Assembly: GCF_001693435.1 (NCBI RefSeq)
Contig: NZ_CM004509.1
Span: 1,550,001 to 1,614,000 of the forward strand
Direction of reading: 5' to 3'
Origin: Gilliamella sp. wkB7
GTDB taxonomy: Bacteria; Pseudomonadota; Gammaproteobacteria; Enterobacterales; Orbaceae
Length of the DNA: 64,000 nt
The position numbers and the translations under genes are program-made. How positions within the stretch are numbered: the first letter of the stretch is position 1; each line of letters opens with the position of its first letter. Positions 37,852 through 47,694 of the stretch are shown piece by piece. The notes beneath the pieces are model-generated. The model saw nothing but the letters and a program-made list of their open reading frames with translations, was not told the origin of the DNA and did not search any database.

Positions 37852-39333
37852 ATGGGAATTTTAGCTTATTTGCAACGTATCGGGCGCTCGCTTATGGTGC
37901 CTGTAGCAGTTTTACCTGCAGCTGCAATATTACTCGGCATTGGATACTGGATTGATCCTCAAGGATGGGGACAAAATAGTATTATTGCTGCTTTTTTAAT
38001 TAAATCTGGTGGCGCGATTATTGATAATATGGCGATACTATTTGCTATTGGTATTGCATATGGTATGTCTAAAGATAAAGATGGTGCAGCGGCTTTAAGT
38101 GGCTTAGTTGGTTTTTTAGTCATCACAACATTACTATCTCCAGCTTCAGTATCATTATTAACTAACACACCAATAGATGAAGTTTCTAAAGCATTTAATA
38201 AAATTAATCAAAACCAGTTTATTGGTATTTTAGTTGGTGTAATTTCTGCTGAAATATATAATCGTTTTAGTAATATTGAATTACATAAAGCATTTGCATT
38301 CTTTAGTGGTAAACGACTGGTACCTATTCTTGTTTCATTTGTAATGTTATTTGTTGCTTTTGCAATGCTTTACGTTTGGCCACATATTTATCAAGCCTTG
38401 GTTGCATTTGGTAGTGAAATTAAAGGATTAGGTGCAATTGGTGCAGGTATCTATGGATTCTTTAACCGTCTACTTATTCCTGTTGGATTGCATCATGCAC
38501 TTAATTCAGTATTCTGGTTTAACGTTGCTGATATTAATGATATCCCTAACTTCTTAGCTGGACAAAATGCCATTGATAGTGGTAAAGCAATTGCTGGTAT
38601 TACTGGTCGTTATCAAGCTGGTTTTTTCCCGATTATGATGTTTGGTTTACCAGGCGCAGCACTAGCTATGTATCATACAGCAAAAAAAGGGAATAAAGAT
38701 AAAACGGCTTCAATTATGTTAGCAGCTTCTTTCGCCGCTTTCTTTACTGGTATTACTGAACCGTTAGAATTTGCCTTTATGTTTGTAGCGCCCGTACTTT
38801 ATGTAATACATGCTATTTTAACGGGTATTTCTTTGTTTATTGCCGCGAGTTTACAGTGGATTTCAGGTTTCGCATTTAGTGCTGGTTTACTTGATATGTT
38901 ACTGCAATCACGTAATCCATTAGCTGTACATTGGTATATGTTAATTCTCCAAGGATTAGTATTCTTTGTAGTTTACTATGTAGTATTCCGTTTTGTGATT
39001 GTCAAATTCAATTTAAAAACACCAGGACGTGAAGACGATGTAGTAACTGACACACCAACAACTGAAAGCACCTCTTCGAAAGAAGCAGTTGGTGATGTAT
39101 CAGCACTTGCAGAACAATATCTAGTCATTGTTGGCGGTAAAGAAAATCTAACGAATATTGATTCTTGTATCACACGTTTACGTTTAAGTGTAAAAGATAC
39201 AGATCTAATTGACGAACAGTCTGCAAAAGCCCTTGGCGCTATGGCGGTAATTAAATTAGGGAAAACAGGTGTACAAATTGTAGTTGGTCAGCAAGCAGAA
39301 AAAATCGCTGATCATATGAAAAAGTTAGTATAG
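37852..39333 (+). CDS. nagE: PTS N-acetylglucosamine EIICB transporter (no EIIA domain)
   Basis: A 493-residue glucose-family PTS protein. The EIIC part covers residues 1 to about 385 with many helices (SLMVPVAVLPAAAILLGIGY, FFTGITEPLEFAFMFVAP, HHALNSVFWF). A linker rich in T/S and D follows, then EIIB with the phospho-cysteine near residue 439 in NIDSCITRLRLSV. The E. coli NagE has a C-terminal EIIA; this one ends after EIIB, so phosphate must come from a separate EIIA such as Crr, not in this window. It imports GlcNAc as the 6-phosphate for NagA and NagB. Confidence 0.93.
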   Translation: MGILAYLQRIGRSLMVPVAVLPAAAILLGIGYWIDPQGWGQNSIIAAFLIKSGGAIIDNMAILFAIGIAYGMSKDKDGAAALSGLVGFLVITTLLSPASVSLLTNTPIDEVSKAFNKINQNQFIGILVGVISAEIYNRFSNIELHKAFAFFSGKRLVPILVSFVMLFVAFAMLYVWPHIYQALVAFGSEIKGLGAIGAGIYGFFNRLLIPVGLHHALNSVFWFNVADINDIPNFLAGQNAIDSGKAIAGITGRYQAGFFPIMMFGLPGAALAMYHTAKKGNKDKTASIMLAASFAAFFTGITEPLEFAFMFVAPVLYVIHAILTGISLFIAASLQWISGFAFSAGLLDMLLQSRNPLAVHWYMLILQGLVFFVVYYVVFRFVIVKFNLKTPGREDDVVTDTPTTESTSSKEAVGDVSALAEQYLVIVGGKENLTNIDSCITRLRLSVKDTDLIDEQSAKALGAMAVIKLGKTGVQIVVGQQAEKIADHMKKLV

Positions 39334-39360
39334 TAAAAAATTTATAAAATTATATTAATA

Positions 39361-39414
39361 AAATAATCCACGATATTTATACAGTATAAGTATTAAAAAT
39401 AGCGTGGATTATTT
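39361..39414. terminator. large inverted repeat between nagE and tusC
   Basis: AAATAATCCACG and CGTGGATTATTT are perfect 12-base arms around a 30-base AT-rich loop. It lies 28 bases after nagE, is followed by T-rich DNA, and sits between converging genes. A bidirectional terminator is the simplest reading, though the large loop is unusual. The rest of 39334-39531 contains no tusB-like frame. Confidence 0.6.
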
Positions 39415-39531
39415 ATTTTGCCTCATCCAATCTCATAAAAATTACGTTAACTCTAATCCATTAGCTATCCCTTTTTATAAATCTTATTTGTAAAATAATT
39501 TCAGGTTATCTATACGTTTCAGTATAAAAAA

Positions 39532-39885
39532 TTAGAATGTTAAGATTACTTCTTGAATATTTAATAATTGGTTTAATGATTGGTTATTAATAACTTTACA
39601 AGCAATATTATGTGTTATATTAGCAAGGTTTCTTGTATTAAGTGAAGATTCGCATACATAAACATCTTCAATATCATAAAGTTCAAGCATATTAAATGTC
39701 GCAATATAATCACGCATTAAAATGTGTTCTGGAGATTGATTAGGTAACAGATGAAATACACCATCATCAACAAAAAAGACAGAAATATGATTAATTGCGG
39801 ATGCAGCTAAGGCAATATCCAATGCTTCTCGGCCCTTAGCATTACCATGAGGTAGAGAACTAATAATAATTGCGACTTTTTTCAT
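39532..39885 (-). CDS. tusC: sulfur relay protein TusC (DsrF-like)
   Basis: A 117-residue DsrE/F-fold protein: VAIIISSLPHGNAKGREALDIALA at the start, FVDDGVFHLLPNQSPE in the middle, and LYDIEDVYVCESSL. TusC is part of the TusBCD complex that passes persulfide sulfur from TusA to TusE for 2-thiouridine in tRNA. It is 29 bases after tusD. The third member, TusB, should follow but is absent: the next 198 bases hold only the inverted repeat. Confidence 0.88.
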   Translation of the reverse strand: MKKVAIIISSLPHGNAKGREALDIALAASAINHISVFFVDDGVFHLLPNQSPEHILMRDYIATFNMLELYDIEDVYVCESSLNTRNLANITHNIACKVINNQSLNQLLNIQEVILTF

Positions 39886-39914
39886 TTAACAGCCTTAATA
39901 CTAAATTTTTAATA

Positions 39915-40283
39915 CTAAAATTGAATAGTTCGATCTGTTTCTGCAATAGATGCACTTAATTCACCAAGCCCAGTTAACTGAAAACAATCAGCAAGATTCG
40001 TTTCAATAACGCCTCGTCTTTGAGCAGCAGCAACACAAATAGTTAACGTTAAACAATACTCTTTTTCCAACGCCTGCCATGCTGATACTAAATCAAATTC
40101 ATCACTAGCGGGATCGGTAAACCTATTACCATTATAGATACCATCTGCATAAAAAAAGATATTTTTAATTGTATGAGAAGTTTTGGATAGCAAAGTTTGT
40201 GCAAATTGATAGGCACAATAAGCAGATTGGGTCCCATATGCGGGACCCATAACAACAAGTGTATAACTTAATGAATCAGTCAA
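39915..40283 (-). CDS. tusD: sulfurtransferase TusD
   Basis: A 122-residue DsrE-fold protein. The core YTLVVMGPAYGTQSAYCAYQFA is typical, and the catalytic persulfide cysteine is in LTICVAAAQRRGV (corresponds to Cys78 of E. coli TusD). It accepts sulfur from TusA. It lies downstream of fkpA by 17 bases, as in the fkpA-...-tusDCB region of enterobacteria, here compacted by loss of slyX, slyD and yheO. Confidence 0.92.
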   Translation of the reverse strand: MTDSLSYTLVVMGPAYGTQSAYCAYQFAQTLLSKTSHTIKNIFFYADGIYNGNRFTDPASDEFDLVSAWQALEKEYCLTLTICVAAAQRRGVIETNLADCFQLTGLGELSASIAETDRTIQF

Positions 40284-40300
40284 AATTAGTCAGCTAAATC

Positions 40301-41119
40301 TTATTTAGCGCTATTGTTGTTTTTATTTTGATCAGATGTTGATTGTTCAGTTTTATCATTGTTATCACCATCAATACCAAGTAATTCAACTTCAAATACT
40401 AATGTTGATGCTGGTTGAATACCTACTTTATCATCTTGACCAGGAAAACTTTGATCTCCATAAGCTAAATCTGGTGGAACAACAAGTTTAATTTTACCAC
40501 CCACACCAACTAATTGAATTCCTTCAGTCCAACCTTTAATTACCGCATTAAGAGGGAAAGTTGCAGTTTCACCTCGGTCATAAGAACTATCGAATTTACG
40601 ACCATCAGTTAAAGTACCGGTATAATGAACAATAACGGTGTCATCAGCTTTTGGATGGCGATCAGAACCCTCTTTGATGATTTGATAAAGTAATCCTGAT
40701 TTTGTTTGTTTAACATCTTTTTCTTTTGCAAATTCTTCACGGAATTTATCGCCAGCGGCAGTATTTTCCGCTTTTTCTTTTTCAAAACGAGCTTTGGTTT
40801 CTTCTTGAATACGTTTACCAAATGCTTCTAAAACATCTTTAACTTCATCTTTTGAAAGTTGAGAAGCACCACGAAATGTTTCGTTAAAACCACTAATTAG
40901 ATATTCTTTATCTGGACTAATTTCATTTTGCTCTAAATTTGTCGACATATATGAAGCAAACGAAGAACCTAAAGCATAAGCCTCTTTTTGTGCATCAGTT
41001 GATATTGTCACTTTATTGGTACTGGCGTTGCTATCAGTTGTATTTTTTTTATCATCACACCCAACCAATGCTAATACGATTGCACTACTTACTAATGTCA
41101 TTTTGATCAATGATTTCAT
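40301..41119 (-). CDS. fkpA: FKBP-type peptidyl-prolyl isomerase FkpA, probable lipoprotein
   Basis: A 272-residue PPIase. Signal MKSLIKMTLVSSAIVLALVGC has a lipobox ALVGC followed by DDKK, so a lipid-anchored periplasmic protein is likely. An N-terminal helical dimerisation domain (AYALGSSFASYMSTNL) precedes the FKBP domain with VHYTGTLTDGRKFDSSYDRGE, VIKGWTEGIQLVGVGGK and LAYGDQ. The tail after ELLGIDG is low-complexity N/D/S. It folds envelope proteins. E. coli FkpA has a cleavable non-lipid signal; this lipobox and the D+2 residue, which retains lipoproteins in the inner membrane of E. coli, are notable. Confidence 0.93.
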   Translation of the reverse strand: MKSLIKMTLVSSAIVLALVGCDDKKNTTDSNASTNKVTISTDAQKEAYALGSSFASYMSTNLEQNEISPDKEYLISGFNETFRGASQLSKDEVKDVLEAFGKRIQEETKARFEKEKAENTAAGDKFREEFAKEKDVKQTKSGLLYQIIKEGSDRHPKADDTVIVHYTGTLTDGRKFDSSYDRGETATFPLNAVIKGWTEGIQLVGVGGKIKLVVPPDLAYGDQSFPGQDDKVGIQPASTLVFEVELLGIDGDNNDKTEQSTSDQNKNNNSAK

Positions 41120-41356
41120 ACTACTTCTCCGAGTTAGAATCTTTTATAGCTCAATTTTACTATTTAAATTATTATAAATGATTTAATGTAAGATAATATA
41201 GTATTTACAAATCATTTATGTAAATAAATTATAATAACATAGCATAAGCAGATTCGTATAAACAAAAAGTACTATTCAAATCATTCTTGAGTGAAAGCCA
41301 CATCCTCAGTTATAATGAGTACAATTTATAGCAAATAATGTAAAAGGATAGCTATT

Positions 41357-41803
41357 TTGACAACCGAACTTAATACCCTTGATATTGAAGAAATCATCAG
41401 CTTACTACCTCATCGTTATCCATTTTTGATGGTTGATCGTGTACTTAGCTATGAAAAGGGCAAAACATTAAAAGCCATTAAAAATGTCACTTTTAATGAA
41501 CCATTCTTCCAAGGTCACTTTCCAAATAAACCGATTTTTCCTGGCGTTTTAATTTTAGAAGCGATGGCTCAAGCAACTGGAATTTTAGCTTTCAAAAGCA
41601 TTGAAGCGTTATCTCCGGGTCAACTTTACTATTTTGCTTCAATTGATAAAGCTCGCTTTAAACGCCCTGTAGTACCTGGTGATCAAATCGTACTTGATGT
41701 GGAATATATCAAAGAACGTCGTGGTATTGCATTGTTCCATGGTGTTGCAACAGTTGATGGTAATCTGGTTTGTGAAGCCGAAATGATGTGTGCACGTAAA
41801 TAA
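41357..41803 (+). CDS. fabZ: 3-hydroxyacyl-ACP dehydratase FabZ
   Basis: A 148-residue hot-dog enzyme. The catalytic segment is [23 protein letters not shown]. It dehydrates 3-hydroxyacyl-ACP in fatty acid synthesis and balances lipid A synthesis. The start codon is TTG at 41357 with AAAGGAT about 8 bases before, as in E. coli fabZ which also uses TTG. First gene of fabZ-lpxA-lpxB-rnhB; lpxD, usually directly upstream, is not present in the 237-base gap before it or beyond (fkpA). Confidence 0.96.
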   Translation: MTTELNTLDIEEIISLLPHRYPFLMVDRVLSYEKGKTLKAIKNVTFNEPFFQGHFPNKPIFPGVLILEAMAQATGILAFKSIEALSPGQLYYFASIDKARFKRPVVPGDQIVLDVEYIKERRGIALFHGVATVDGNLVCEAEMMCARK

Positions 41804-41843
41804 TATTGATTTTGAAATATCCCAAAAGTATTAAGGAAATGCT

Positions 41844-42623
41844 ATGTCAACGGAAATACATCCAAGTTCAGTAATAGAAAAAGGGGCTAAAATTGGCGAT
41901 AATGTCAAAATTGGACCTTTTTGCTTTGTTGGTGAAAATGTTGAAATTGGTGATGGGACCTTTTTAAAATCACATGTAGTCATCAATGGTCACACTAAAA
42001 TTGGTAAAGATAATCAAATTTATCAATTTACTTCAATTGGTGAAGTTAACCAAGATTTAAAATATCGTGGTGAACCAACGCGCACTGAAATCGGTGATCG
42101 CAACATGATTCGCGAAAGCGTAACCATTCACCGTGGCACCGTTCAAGGTGGTGAATTAACGCGTATTGGCAATGATAATCTATTTATGATTAATGCACAT
42201 GTTGCTCACGATTGTGTCATTGGTGATCACTGTATTTTAGCTAATAATGCAACTTTAGGCGGACATGTCCAATTAGACGATTATGTAATTATAGGTGGCA
42301 TGACAGCCGTTCATCAATTTTGTGTTATTGGTTCACATGTTATGGTGGGTGGGTGCTCTGGTGTTGCCCAAGATGTACCACCTTATGTTATTGCCCAAGG
42401 TAATCATGCAAGCCCTCACGGTGTAAATTATGAAGGTTTAAAACGTCGTGGGTTTAGTAAAGAGGCTTTGCAAGCGATTCGCAATAGTTATAAAGTCCTT
42501 TATCGAAACGGCTTAACATTAGACGATGCCAAAGTAGAGATTGAAACCATAGCTAAACAGTATCCTGAAGTCCAATTATTTATTGATTTCTTTTCACGTT
42601 CAACGCGTGGCATCATCCGTTAA
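41844..42623 (+). CDS. lpxA: UDP-N-acetylglucosamine acyltransferase LpxA
   Basis: A 259-residue left-handed beta-helix acyltransferase with hexapeptide repeats ([20 protein letters not shown]...), the catalytic His in [14 protein letters not shown], and a helical C-terminus. It starts lipid A synthesis by adding 3-hydroxyacyl to UDP-GlcNAc. Its stop TAA shares its last A with the ATG of lpxB (TAATG), giving coupled translation. Confidence 0.97.
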   Translation: MSTEIHPSSVIEKGAKIGDNVKIGPFCFVGENVEIGDGTFLKSHVVINGHTKIGKDNQIYQFTSIGEVNQDLKYRGEPTRTEIGDRNMIRESVTIHRGTVQGGELTRIGNDNLFMINAHVAHDCVIGDHCILANNATLGGHVQLDDYVIIGGMTAVHQFCVIGSHVMVGGCSGVAQDVPPYVIAQGNHASPHGVNYEGLKRRGFSKEALQAIRNSYKVLYRNGLTLDDAKVEIETIAKQYPEVQLFIDFFSRSTRGIIR

Positions 42624-43765
42624 TGATAAATAAACCATTAATCATTGCGTTAGTCGCAGGGGAAACCTCGGGCGACATTCTTGGTGCAGGTTTAATTCGC
42701 GCACTCAAAAATCATCATCCCAATATTGAGTTTATTGGAATTGCTGGACCACAAATGCAGGCTGAAGGCTGTAAAGCTTGGTACGAAATGGATGAACTTT
42801 CGGTTATGGGGATCATTGAGGTGTTAGGTCGATTACGTCGTATTTTAGCTATTCGTCGCGACATCACTAAACGCCTTATTGAGTTAAAACCTGATATTTT
42901 TATTGGTATTGACGCCCCTGATTTTAATCTTTCGTTAGAAGGCAAACTTAAGCAAGCAGGCATTAAAACTATTCACTATGTGAGTCCTTCGGTTTGGGCG
43001 TGGAAGCAAAAACGAGTATTTAAAATTAAACGCAATACTAATCTTATCTTAGCGTTTTTACCTTTTGAAAAAGCGTTTTATGATAAGTTTGATGTTCCTT
43101 GCCGTTTTATCGGTCATAAAATGGCAGATGATATTCCATTAAATCCAGATCAAAAAGTAATGCGTCAGCAATTAGGTATCCCTCTTGATTGTCTTTGTTT
43201 GGCTTTATTGCCTGGTAGCCGTCACGCAGAGGTCTCTTTACTGTCAGAACCATTTCTAAAAGCAGCACAATTATTACGTAAGCGTTATCCTGATTTACAT
43301 ATTGTGGTACCGTTAGTTAATGCTAAAAGACGTAAAGAGTTTGAACAAATCAAAGCTCAAATCGCCCCTAATCTTGAAGTGCAGCTATTAGATGGTCAAG
43401 CTCGTGAAGCGATGATTTCAAGTAATGCCACTATCTTGGCATCTGGCACAGCAGCATTAGAGTGTATGTTAGCCAAATGCCCAATGGTAGTAGGATATAA
43501 AATGAAAGCATTTACTTTTTGGTTAGCTAAAAAAATAATCAAAACGCCTTATGTTTCTTTACCCAATATTTTAGCTGGAAAAGAACTTGTACCCGAACTA
43601 TTACAACAAGATTGCACACCAGAAAATATCGCCAATCATATTATCCCTTTTTTAGAAGGAGATAATACCGAAGTTAAAAATACCTTTCTCACATTACATA
43701 AACAAATTCGTTGTAATGCTGATGAACAAGCTGCACAAGCAGTATTAGATGTTTTAAAGGATTAG
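42623..43765 (+). CDS. lpxB: lipid A disaccharide synthase LpxB
   Basis: A 380-residue GT19 glycosyltransferase. [17 protein letters not shown] at the start, WAWKQKR and [10 protein letters not shown] in the middle, then [25 protein letters not shown]. It joins UDP-diacylglucosamine and lipid X at the inner-membrane face. Overlaps lpxA by one base and leads into rnhB after 35 bases. Confidence 0.97.
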   Translation: MINKPLIIALVAGETSGDILGAGLIRALKNHHPNIEFIGIAGPQMQAEGCKAWYEMDELSVMGIIEVLGRLRRILAIRRDITKRLIELKPDIFIGIDAPDFNLSLEGKLKQAGIKTIHYVSPSVWAWKQKRVFKIKRNTNLILAFLPFEKAFYDKFDVPCRFIGHKMADDIPLNPDQKVMRQQLGIPLDCLCLALLPGSRHAEVSLLSEPFLKAAQLLRKRYPDLHIVVPLVNAKRRKEFEQIKAQIAPNLEVQLLDGQAREAMISSNATILASGTAALECMLAKCPMVVGYKMKAFTFWLAKKIIKTPYVSLPNILAGKELVPELLQQDCTPENIANHIIPFLEGDNTEVKNTFLTLHKQIRCNADEQAAQAVLDVLKD

Positions 43766-43800
43766 TGTTTTAAAAATACGCAGTTAGAGGATTTATATCG

Positions 43801-44391
43801 TTGTTAGAATTTACTTACCCTGATGCTACATTAATAGCCGGAGTCGATGAAGTTGGAAGAGGTCCGCTATGTGGTGATGTCGTTACTGCAGCAGTTATAT
43901 TAGATCCAACTAAACCTATCGTTGGTTTAACCGACTCAAAAAAACTTACTGAAAAAAAACGTGAACAATTATTTGAAGTAATTAAAGATAATGCATTAGC
44001 TTGGTGTGTTGCCAGAGCATCGGTGGATGAAATCGATGAGTTAAATATTTTACATGCCACTATGCTGGCTATGCAACGAGCGGTATCCGGCTTAAAAATC
44101 AAACCCAATTATGTCTTAGTCGATGGTAATCGTTGCCCCAATTTTGGCATTCAAACTCAATCAGTTGTTAAAGGTGATCTATTAGTGGCAGAAATCAGTG
44201 CTGCATCAATTTTAGCTAAAGTCACACGAGATCGTGAGATGGTCGAGTTAGATAAACTTTATCCCCAATATGGTCTTGCTAAACATAAAGGTTACCCAAC
44301 CAAAGATCATTTAATTGCAATAGAAAAACATGGCATTAACCATTTATATCGTAAAAGCTTTGCTCCAATAAAAAAATTACTGCTATGCTAA
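43801..44391 (+). CDS. rnhB: ribonuclease HII
   Basis: A 196-residue RNase HII. The N-terminal catalytic site is [16 protein letters not shown] with Asp-Glu, followed by [22 protein letters not shown] and [11 protein letters not shown] with further acidic residues. It removes RNA from RNA-DNA hybrids and single ribonucleotides. The start is TTG at 43801; a GAGG ribosome site lies about 10 bases upstream. Last gene of the fabZ-lpx operon, as in E. coli. It converges on the YiiX gene with a 6-base gap. Confidence 0.95.
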   Translation: MLEFTYPDATLIAGVDEVGRGPLCGDVVTAAVILDPTKPIVGLTDSKKLTEKKREQLFEVIKDNALAWCVARASVDEIDELNILHATMLAMQRAVSGLKIKPNYVLVDGNRCPNFGIQTQSVVKGDLLVAEISAASILAKVTRDREMVELDKLYPQYGLAKHKGYPTKDHLIAIEKHGINHLYRKSFAPIKKLLLC

Positions 44392-44397
44392 AGTAAA

Positions 44398-45000
44398 TTA
44401 CCAGCGCTTATCAACAGTGATTAATAATGGTGAATTAAACATCGCAACAGGTGAAATTACAGTTTCTTGATAAGGTATCTTATTACCATAGCGTTCTTTT
44501 AATTTTTGTTTAACCGCTGGTGATGACAGATTAAAATCTTTAATCGTTTGTAATTGACCAATTTTCAGTTTAAGTGCCCGATTATAAATTTTCCAAACTA
44601 ATTCTGAACAATAAATATAATTATCATCCCATCCAAACCAAATATCGTAAGGTTTGTTTTCAAATGTTTTAGCGACCTGTTTTAAATTGGTAATTTCTTT
44701 TTGTGATAAGGTATGATCTTTTAAACGCTTTATCACATATTTTTTATTTTTTCCGCGATTTATCCACTTATCTAACGGCGTATAAACCACTCTACTTGCC
44801 GCTTCAAAAACATAAGGTTTGCCATCTTTAGTAAAAATGATACCCATATGACTATAAGGGGACTTAGTTGCCTGCTCAACAGCTTTACTTTGGTTGGATT
44901 GAGAAGATTGGAAAATAATATCGCCATCTAGTGGTTGATAATTTGCTAAAGCAGTGCAGCTAGCAAAAAGTAAACCAAAAATGAAAATAAAATGCATCAA
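44398..45000 (-). CDS. YiiX-like permuted papain (NlpC/P60-superfamily) hydrolase, exported
   Basis: A 200-residue protein with a signal peptide (MMHFIFIFGLLFASCTALA). It has LDGDIIFQSSQS, the catalytic His in SPYSHMGIIF and the catalytic Cys in YIYCSELVWKIYNRAL, the permuted order typical of YiiX/YebB. The family may hydrolyse peptide or amide bonds in the envelope; the substrate is unknown. Single gene, tail-to-tail with rnhB; its promoter lies in the 97-base gap after the ndh stop, where the 45048 hairpin sits. Confidence 0.85.
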   Translation of the reverse strand: MMHFIFIFGLLFASCTALANYQPLDGDIIFQSSQSNQSKAVEQATKSPYSHMGIIFTKDGKPYVFEAASRVVYTPLDKWINRGKNKKYVIKRLKDHTLSQKEITNLKQVAKTFENKPYDIWFGWDDNYIYCSELVWKIYNRALKLKIGQLQTIKDFNLSSPAVKQKLKERYGNKIPYQETVISPVAMFNSPLLITVDKRW

Positions 45001-45047
45001 CTACTACCTATAAAAATTTAATCAATTAAGATAATAATATAATCTAA

Positions 45048-45081
45048 AACAGCTACTTAAAAAATTTTTTAAGTAGCTGTT
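45048..45081. terminator. 34-base perfect palindrome after ndh
   Basis: AACAGCTACTTAAAAAA is followed directly by its reverse complement. It would form a 15 to 17 base-pair stem with almost no loop and a T-run inside the stem. On the minus strand it is 17 bases after the ndh stop, so terminator of ndh is the simplest role; the plus strand also has a T-run just after it. Confidence 0.75.
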
Positions 45082-45097
45082 AGTCTTTTTTTAATAA

Positions 45098-46387
45098 TTA
45101 ATCACGATTACTAAAAATAGAAGTCGATTTGGTTTTATACATAAATTTACTGGCACGAGCAAAACGAATAGTTTTAAAAATGCCAAGTAAATTTGCTTGA
45201 TGCATACGATAAAGTAATTTATGAATCATTAAAGCAAGACATCCTTTAACACCCATTTCACTATTACCAATTAATTTAACTACACCTTCAGCAGTATTAT
45301 GTAGTGAAATAACAGTACCTTTGTCATTATATTTAAATGTATTTAAAGGTTCATTATTTAATAATTTAATAATATTTTCGTAACAAATTTTCGCCATTTG
45401 ATGAGCAGCTTGACCAGTAGGTGGTGAAGCATGACCATTATCTTGCATTGCATAAGCACAATCGCCAATAACAAAAATACTGTCATCACGAGAAGTTTGC
45501 AATGTCGGTTTCACCACCAATTGATTGGAACGACTAGATTCTAATCCTGAAATTTCTTTTAAATAATCAGGTGCTTTAACACCCGCAGTCCAAATCATAA
45601 TATCGGCTTTGATGATATCGCCATCTTTTGGATAAAATCCATCATTTTCCGCTTTCGTAATCATGGTTTTTGTTAATACATGAATACCCTGTTTTTCAAG
45701 CGTTTTAGTAATACTTATCGCTGTTTTTTCTGGCAAAGCAGGTAAAATACGATCAGTTGCTTCAATAACTGACACATCTAGAAGATCCGAACACATTTTG
45801 TTACGACCACAGGCGCCAAATTTTTCTACCATATTTGGTAATTCAGAAGCTAATTCAACACCGGTTGCTCCACCACCAACGATTGCAATTCGGATTTTAT
45901 CCTCATCAGTGCTTTGATGATCATCAATGATTGAACAAAAACTGGTGAATTTATTGATCAATATTTCTCGTAAGCGAATAGCCGCATTTTGATCATCCAA
46001 AAAGATACAATGTTCTTTAACACCTGGTGTACCAAAATCGTTAGAGGTACTACCAATGGCAATAACCAGAATATCGTAATCAATAGAAATAGGTTCATCA
46101 TTATGGTTGATAACCGTAATTTGCTTGCTATTTCGATCAAGATCGGTAAATGTACCTTGGGTAAACTCAAAATTATGCTGTTGCCCTTGAGATGCATAAT
46201 AAATATTATCAACTTGCTCATCAAGGACACCCGTTGCTACTTCATGTAATAATGGTTTCCATAAATGATAACTGTTTTTATCAACTAAGGTAATTTGAGC
46301 TTTGTCCGTTTTGCCTAATTTATCACCTAGATCAGTAGCGAGTTCTAAACCACCAGCACCACCACCTATAATAATTATTTTTTGCAT
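45098..46387 (-). CDS. ndh: type II NADH dehydrogenase
   Basis: A 429-residue flavoprotein. FAD-binding IIIIGGGAGGLELATDLG at the N-terminus, second Rossmann IAIVGGGATGVELASEL for NADH, and the FAD-site FVIGDCAYAM. The C-terminus is basic and amphipathic for peripheral membrane binding. It passes electrons from NADH to quinone without pumping protons. Single gene; upstream region 46388-46722 separates it from the divergent HlyD operon. E. coli Ndh is 434 residues. Confidence 0.95.
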   Translation of the reverse strand: MQKIIIIGGGAGGLELATDLGDKLGKTDKAQITLVDKNSYHLWKPLLHEVATGVLDEQVDNIYYASQGQQHNFEFTQGTFTDLDRNSKQITVINHNDEPISIDYDILVIAIGSTSNDFGTPGVKEHCIFLDDQNAAIRLREILINKFTSFCSIIDDHQSTDEDKIRIAIVGGGATGVELASELPNMVEKFGACGRNKMCSDLLDVSVIEATDRILPALPEKTAISITKTLEKQGIHVLTKTMITKAENDGFYPKDGDIIKADIMIWTAGVKAPDYLKEISGLESSRSNQLVVKPTLQTSRDDSIFVIGDCAYAMQDNGHASPPTGQAAHQMAKICYENIIKLLNNEPLNTFKYNDKGTVISLHNTAEGVVKLIGNSEMGVKGCLALMIHKLLYRMHQANLLGIFKTIRFARASKFMYKTKSTSIFSNRD

Positions 46388-46722
46388 AATTAAAGCCTTA
46401 TTAATTTAATTATAAATATCTTACTAAATAAGTAGGTTTTTATCTATTTCTTTTGACTGATAACATTCATAAATAAAATCTATTAAAATGGTGGTTTAGA
46501 ATTATTGAAATTTATTTAAGGGTGAAATAGAATGTGAGCAATTGAGTTATAAATTATTCCATGTAATCTTTATTTTGGTATAAAAATATAGCTTTGATTG
46601 TTTAAATAAAACACTATATCGTATGATATAGTAATCATTAATGACGTATGTTAATTCTTGATTGCGTACAATTATCCTAGTTCTTTAGGCCTTATCTTAC
46701 AATTGTCACTCAAAACAAATTT
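46388..46722. promoter_or_regulatory. 335-base divergent region with an operator-like palindrome
   Basis: AT-rich gap between ndh and the HlyD/ABC-2 operon; no gene is visible. ACTATATC (46613-46620) and GATATAGT (46625-46632) form a perfect 8-base inverted repeat with a GTAT spacer, about 90 bases before the HlyD start. It looks like a site for a dimeric repressor (for example TetR-like), which would be encoded elsewhere. Function not established. Confidence 0.45.
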
Positions 46723-47694
46723 ATGAATAAAAAAATTTTTATTGTTATAGCATTGATTGTTATATTAATTTCGATGGCGATCTTAATTCGTGCTCATAAT
46801 AGCGAACTTATCTTACAAGGCGAAGTTGATGCGCCTAATGTTAGCATTTCCTCTAAAGCAAAGGGGCGAGTGCAAATTATTCATGTGAATCGTGGTGATG
46901 ATGTCAAACAAAATGATGTCTTAATTACGCTTGATAGTCCAGAACTTTTAGCACAAGTTAAAGCGGCTGAAGCAGCACGAGATCAAGCACAAGCACAAGT
47001 ATCACTTTCTGAACATGGCACACGTGAAGAAAGTATTCGTTATTATGAAGCATTACTTGAACAAGCTAAAGTAGCTTATGACAATGCCTCAAAAGAGTAC
47101 AATCGTAATAAAGCAATTTCAGCAAAAGGCTTTGTATCACAATCAATATTAGATAATGCGCTGAAAACGCGTGATGCTGCTTATCAACAAGTTTTATCAG
47201 CACAGGCTAATTTAGATCAAGCACGAAATGGTGATCGTGTTGAACAACGACAAATTTATGATGCCAAATTAAAAGAAGCTGAAGAACAACTTAAGCAATT
47301 ACAAATCCAATTTGATGACTTGCAAGTTAAAGCCCCAGTAGATGGAGAAGTAGGTTCAATTCCTGCTGAAGTAGGCGAATTATTCAATGCCAATAGTCCA
47401 CTATTAACCGTTATTCGATTACCACAAGCTTATTTTGTGTTTAATATTCGTGAAAATATTATGCCTCATATTCATAAAGGTGATCATATTAAGCTAGAAG
47501 TTCCCGCACTTGGTAACAAAGAAGTTGAAGCGGAAGTTCGTTTTATTTCACCAATGGGTGATTATGCAACCAAACGCGCCACTCGTGCGACCGGTGATTT
47601 TGATTTAAAAACGTTTGAAATTAGACTTTATCCAACTAAACCTGTAGAAGGCTTACGCGCAGGTATGAGTACATTATGGAAAATAGACAACTAG
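46723..47694 (+). CDS. HlyD-family periplasmic adaptor protein
   Basis: A 323-residue membrane fusion protein. One N-terminal anchor (about residues 4-23), then a split biotinyl-lipoyl domain (GEVDAPNVSISSKAKGRVQIIHVNRGDDVKQND and DLQVKAPVDGEVGSIPAEVGE), with a helical hairpin between (EAARDQAQAQVSLSEHG to EQLKQLQIQF), and a beta-barrel. It should link inner-membrane permeases to an outer-membrane TolC channel. The last 19 bases overlap the next permease gene. The operon resembles yhiI-rbbA-yhhJ or ybhGFSR but lacks the ATPase gene. Confidence 0.9.
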   Translation: MNKKIFIVIALIVILISMAILIRAHNSELILQGEVDAPNVSISSKAKGRVQIIHVNRGDDVKQNDVLITLDSPELLAQVKAAEAARDQAQAQVSLSEHGTREESIRYYEALLEQAKVAYDNASKEYNRNKAISAKGFVSQSILDNALKTRDAAYQQVLSAQANLDQARNGDRVEQRQIYDAKLKEAEEQLKQLQIQFDDLQVKAPVDGEVGSIPAEVGELFNANSPLLTVIRLPQAYFVFNIRENIMPHIHKGDHIKLEVPALGNKEVEAEVRFISPMGDYATKRATRATGDFDLKTFEIRLYPTKPVEGLRAGMSTLWKIDN

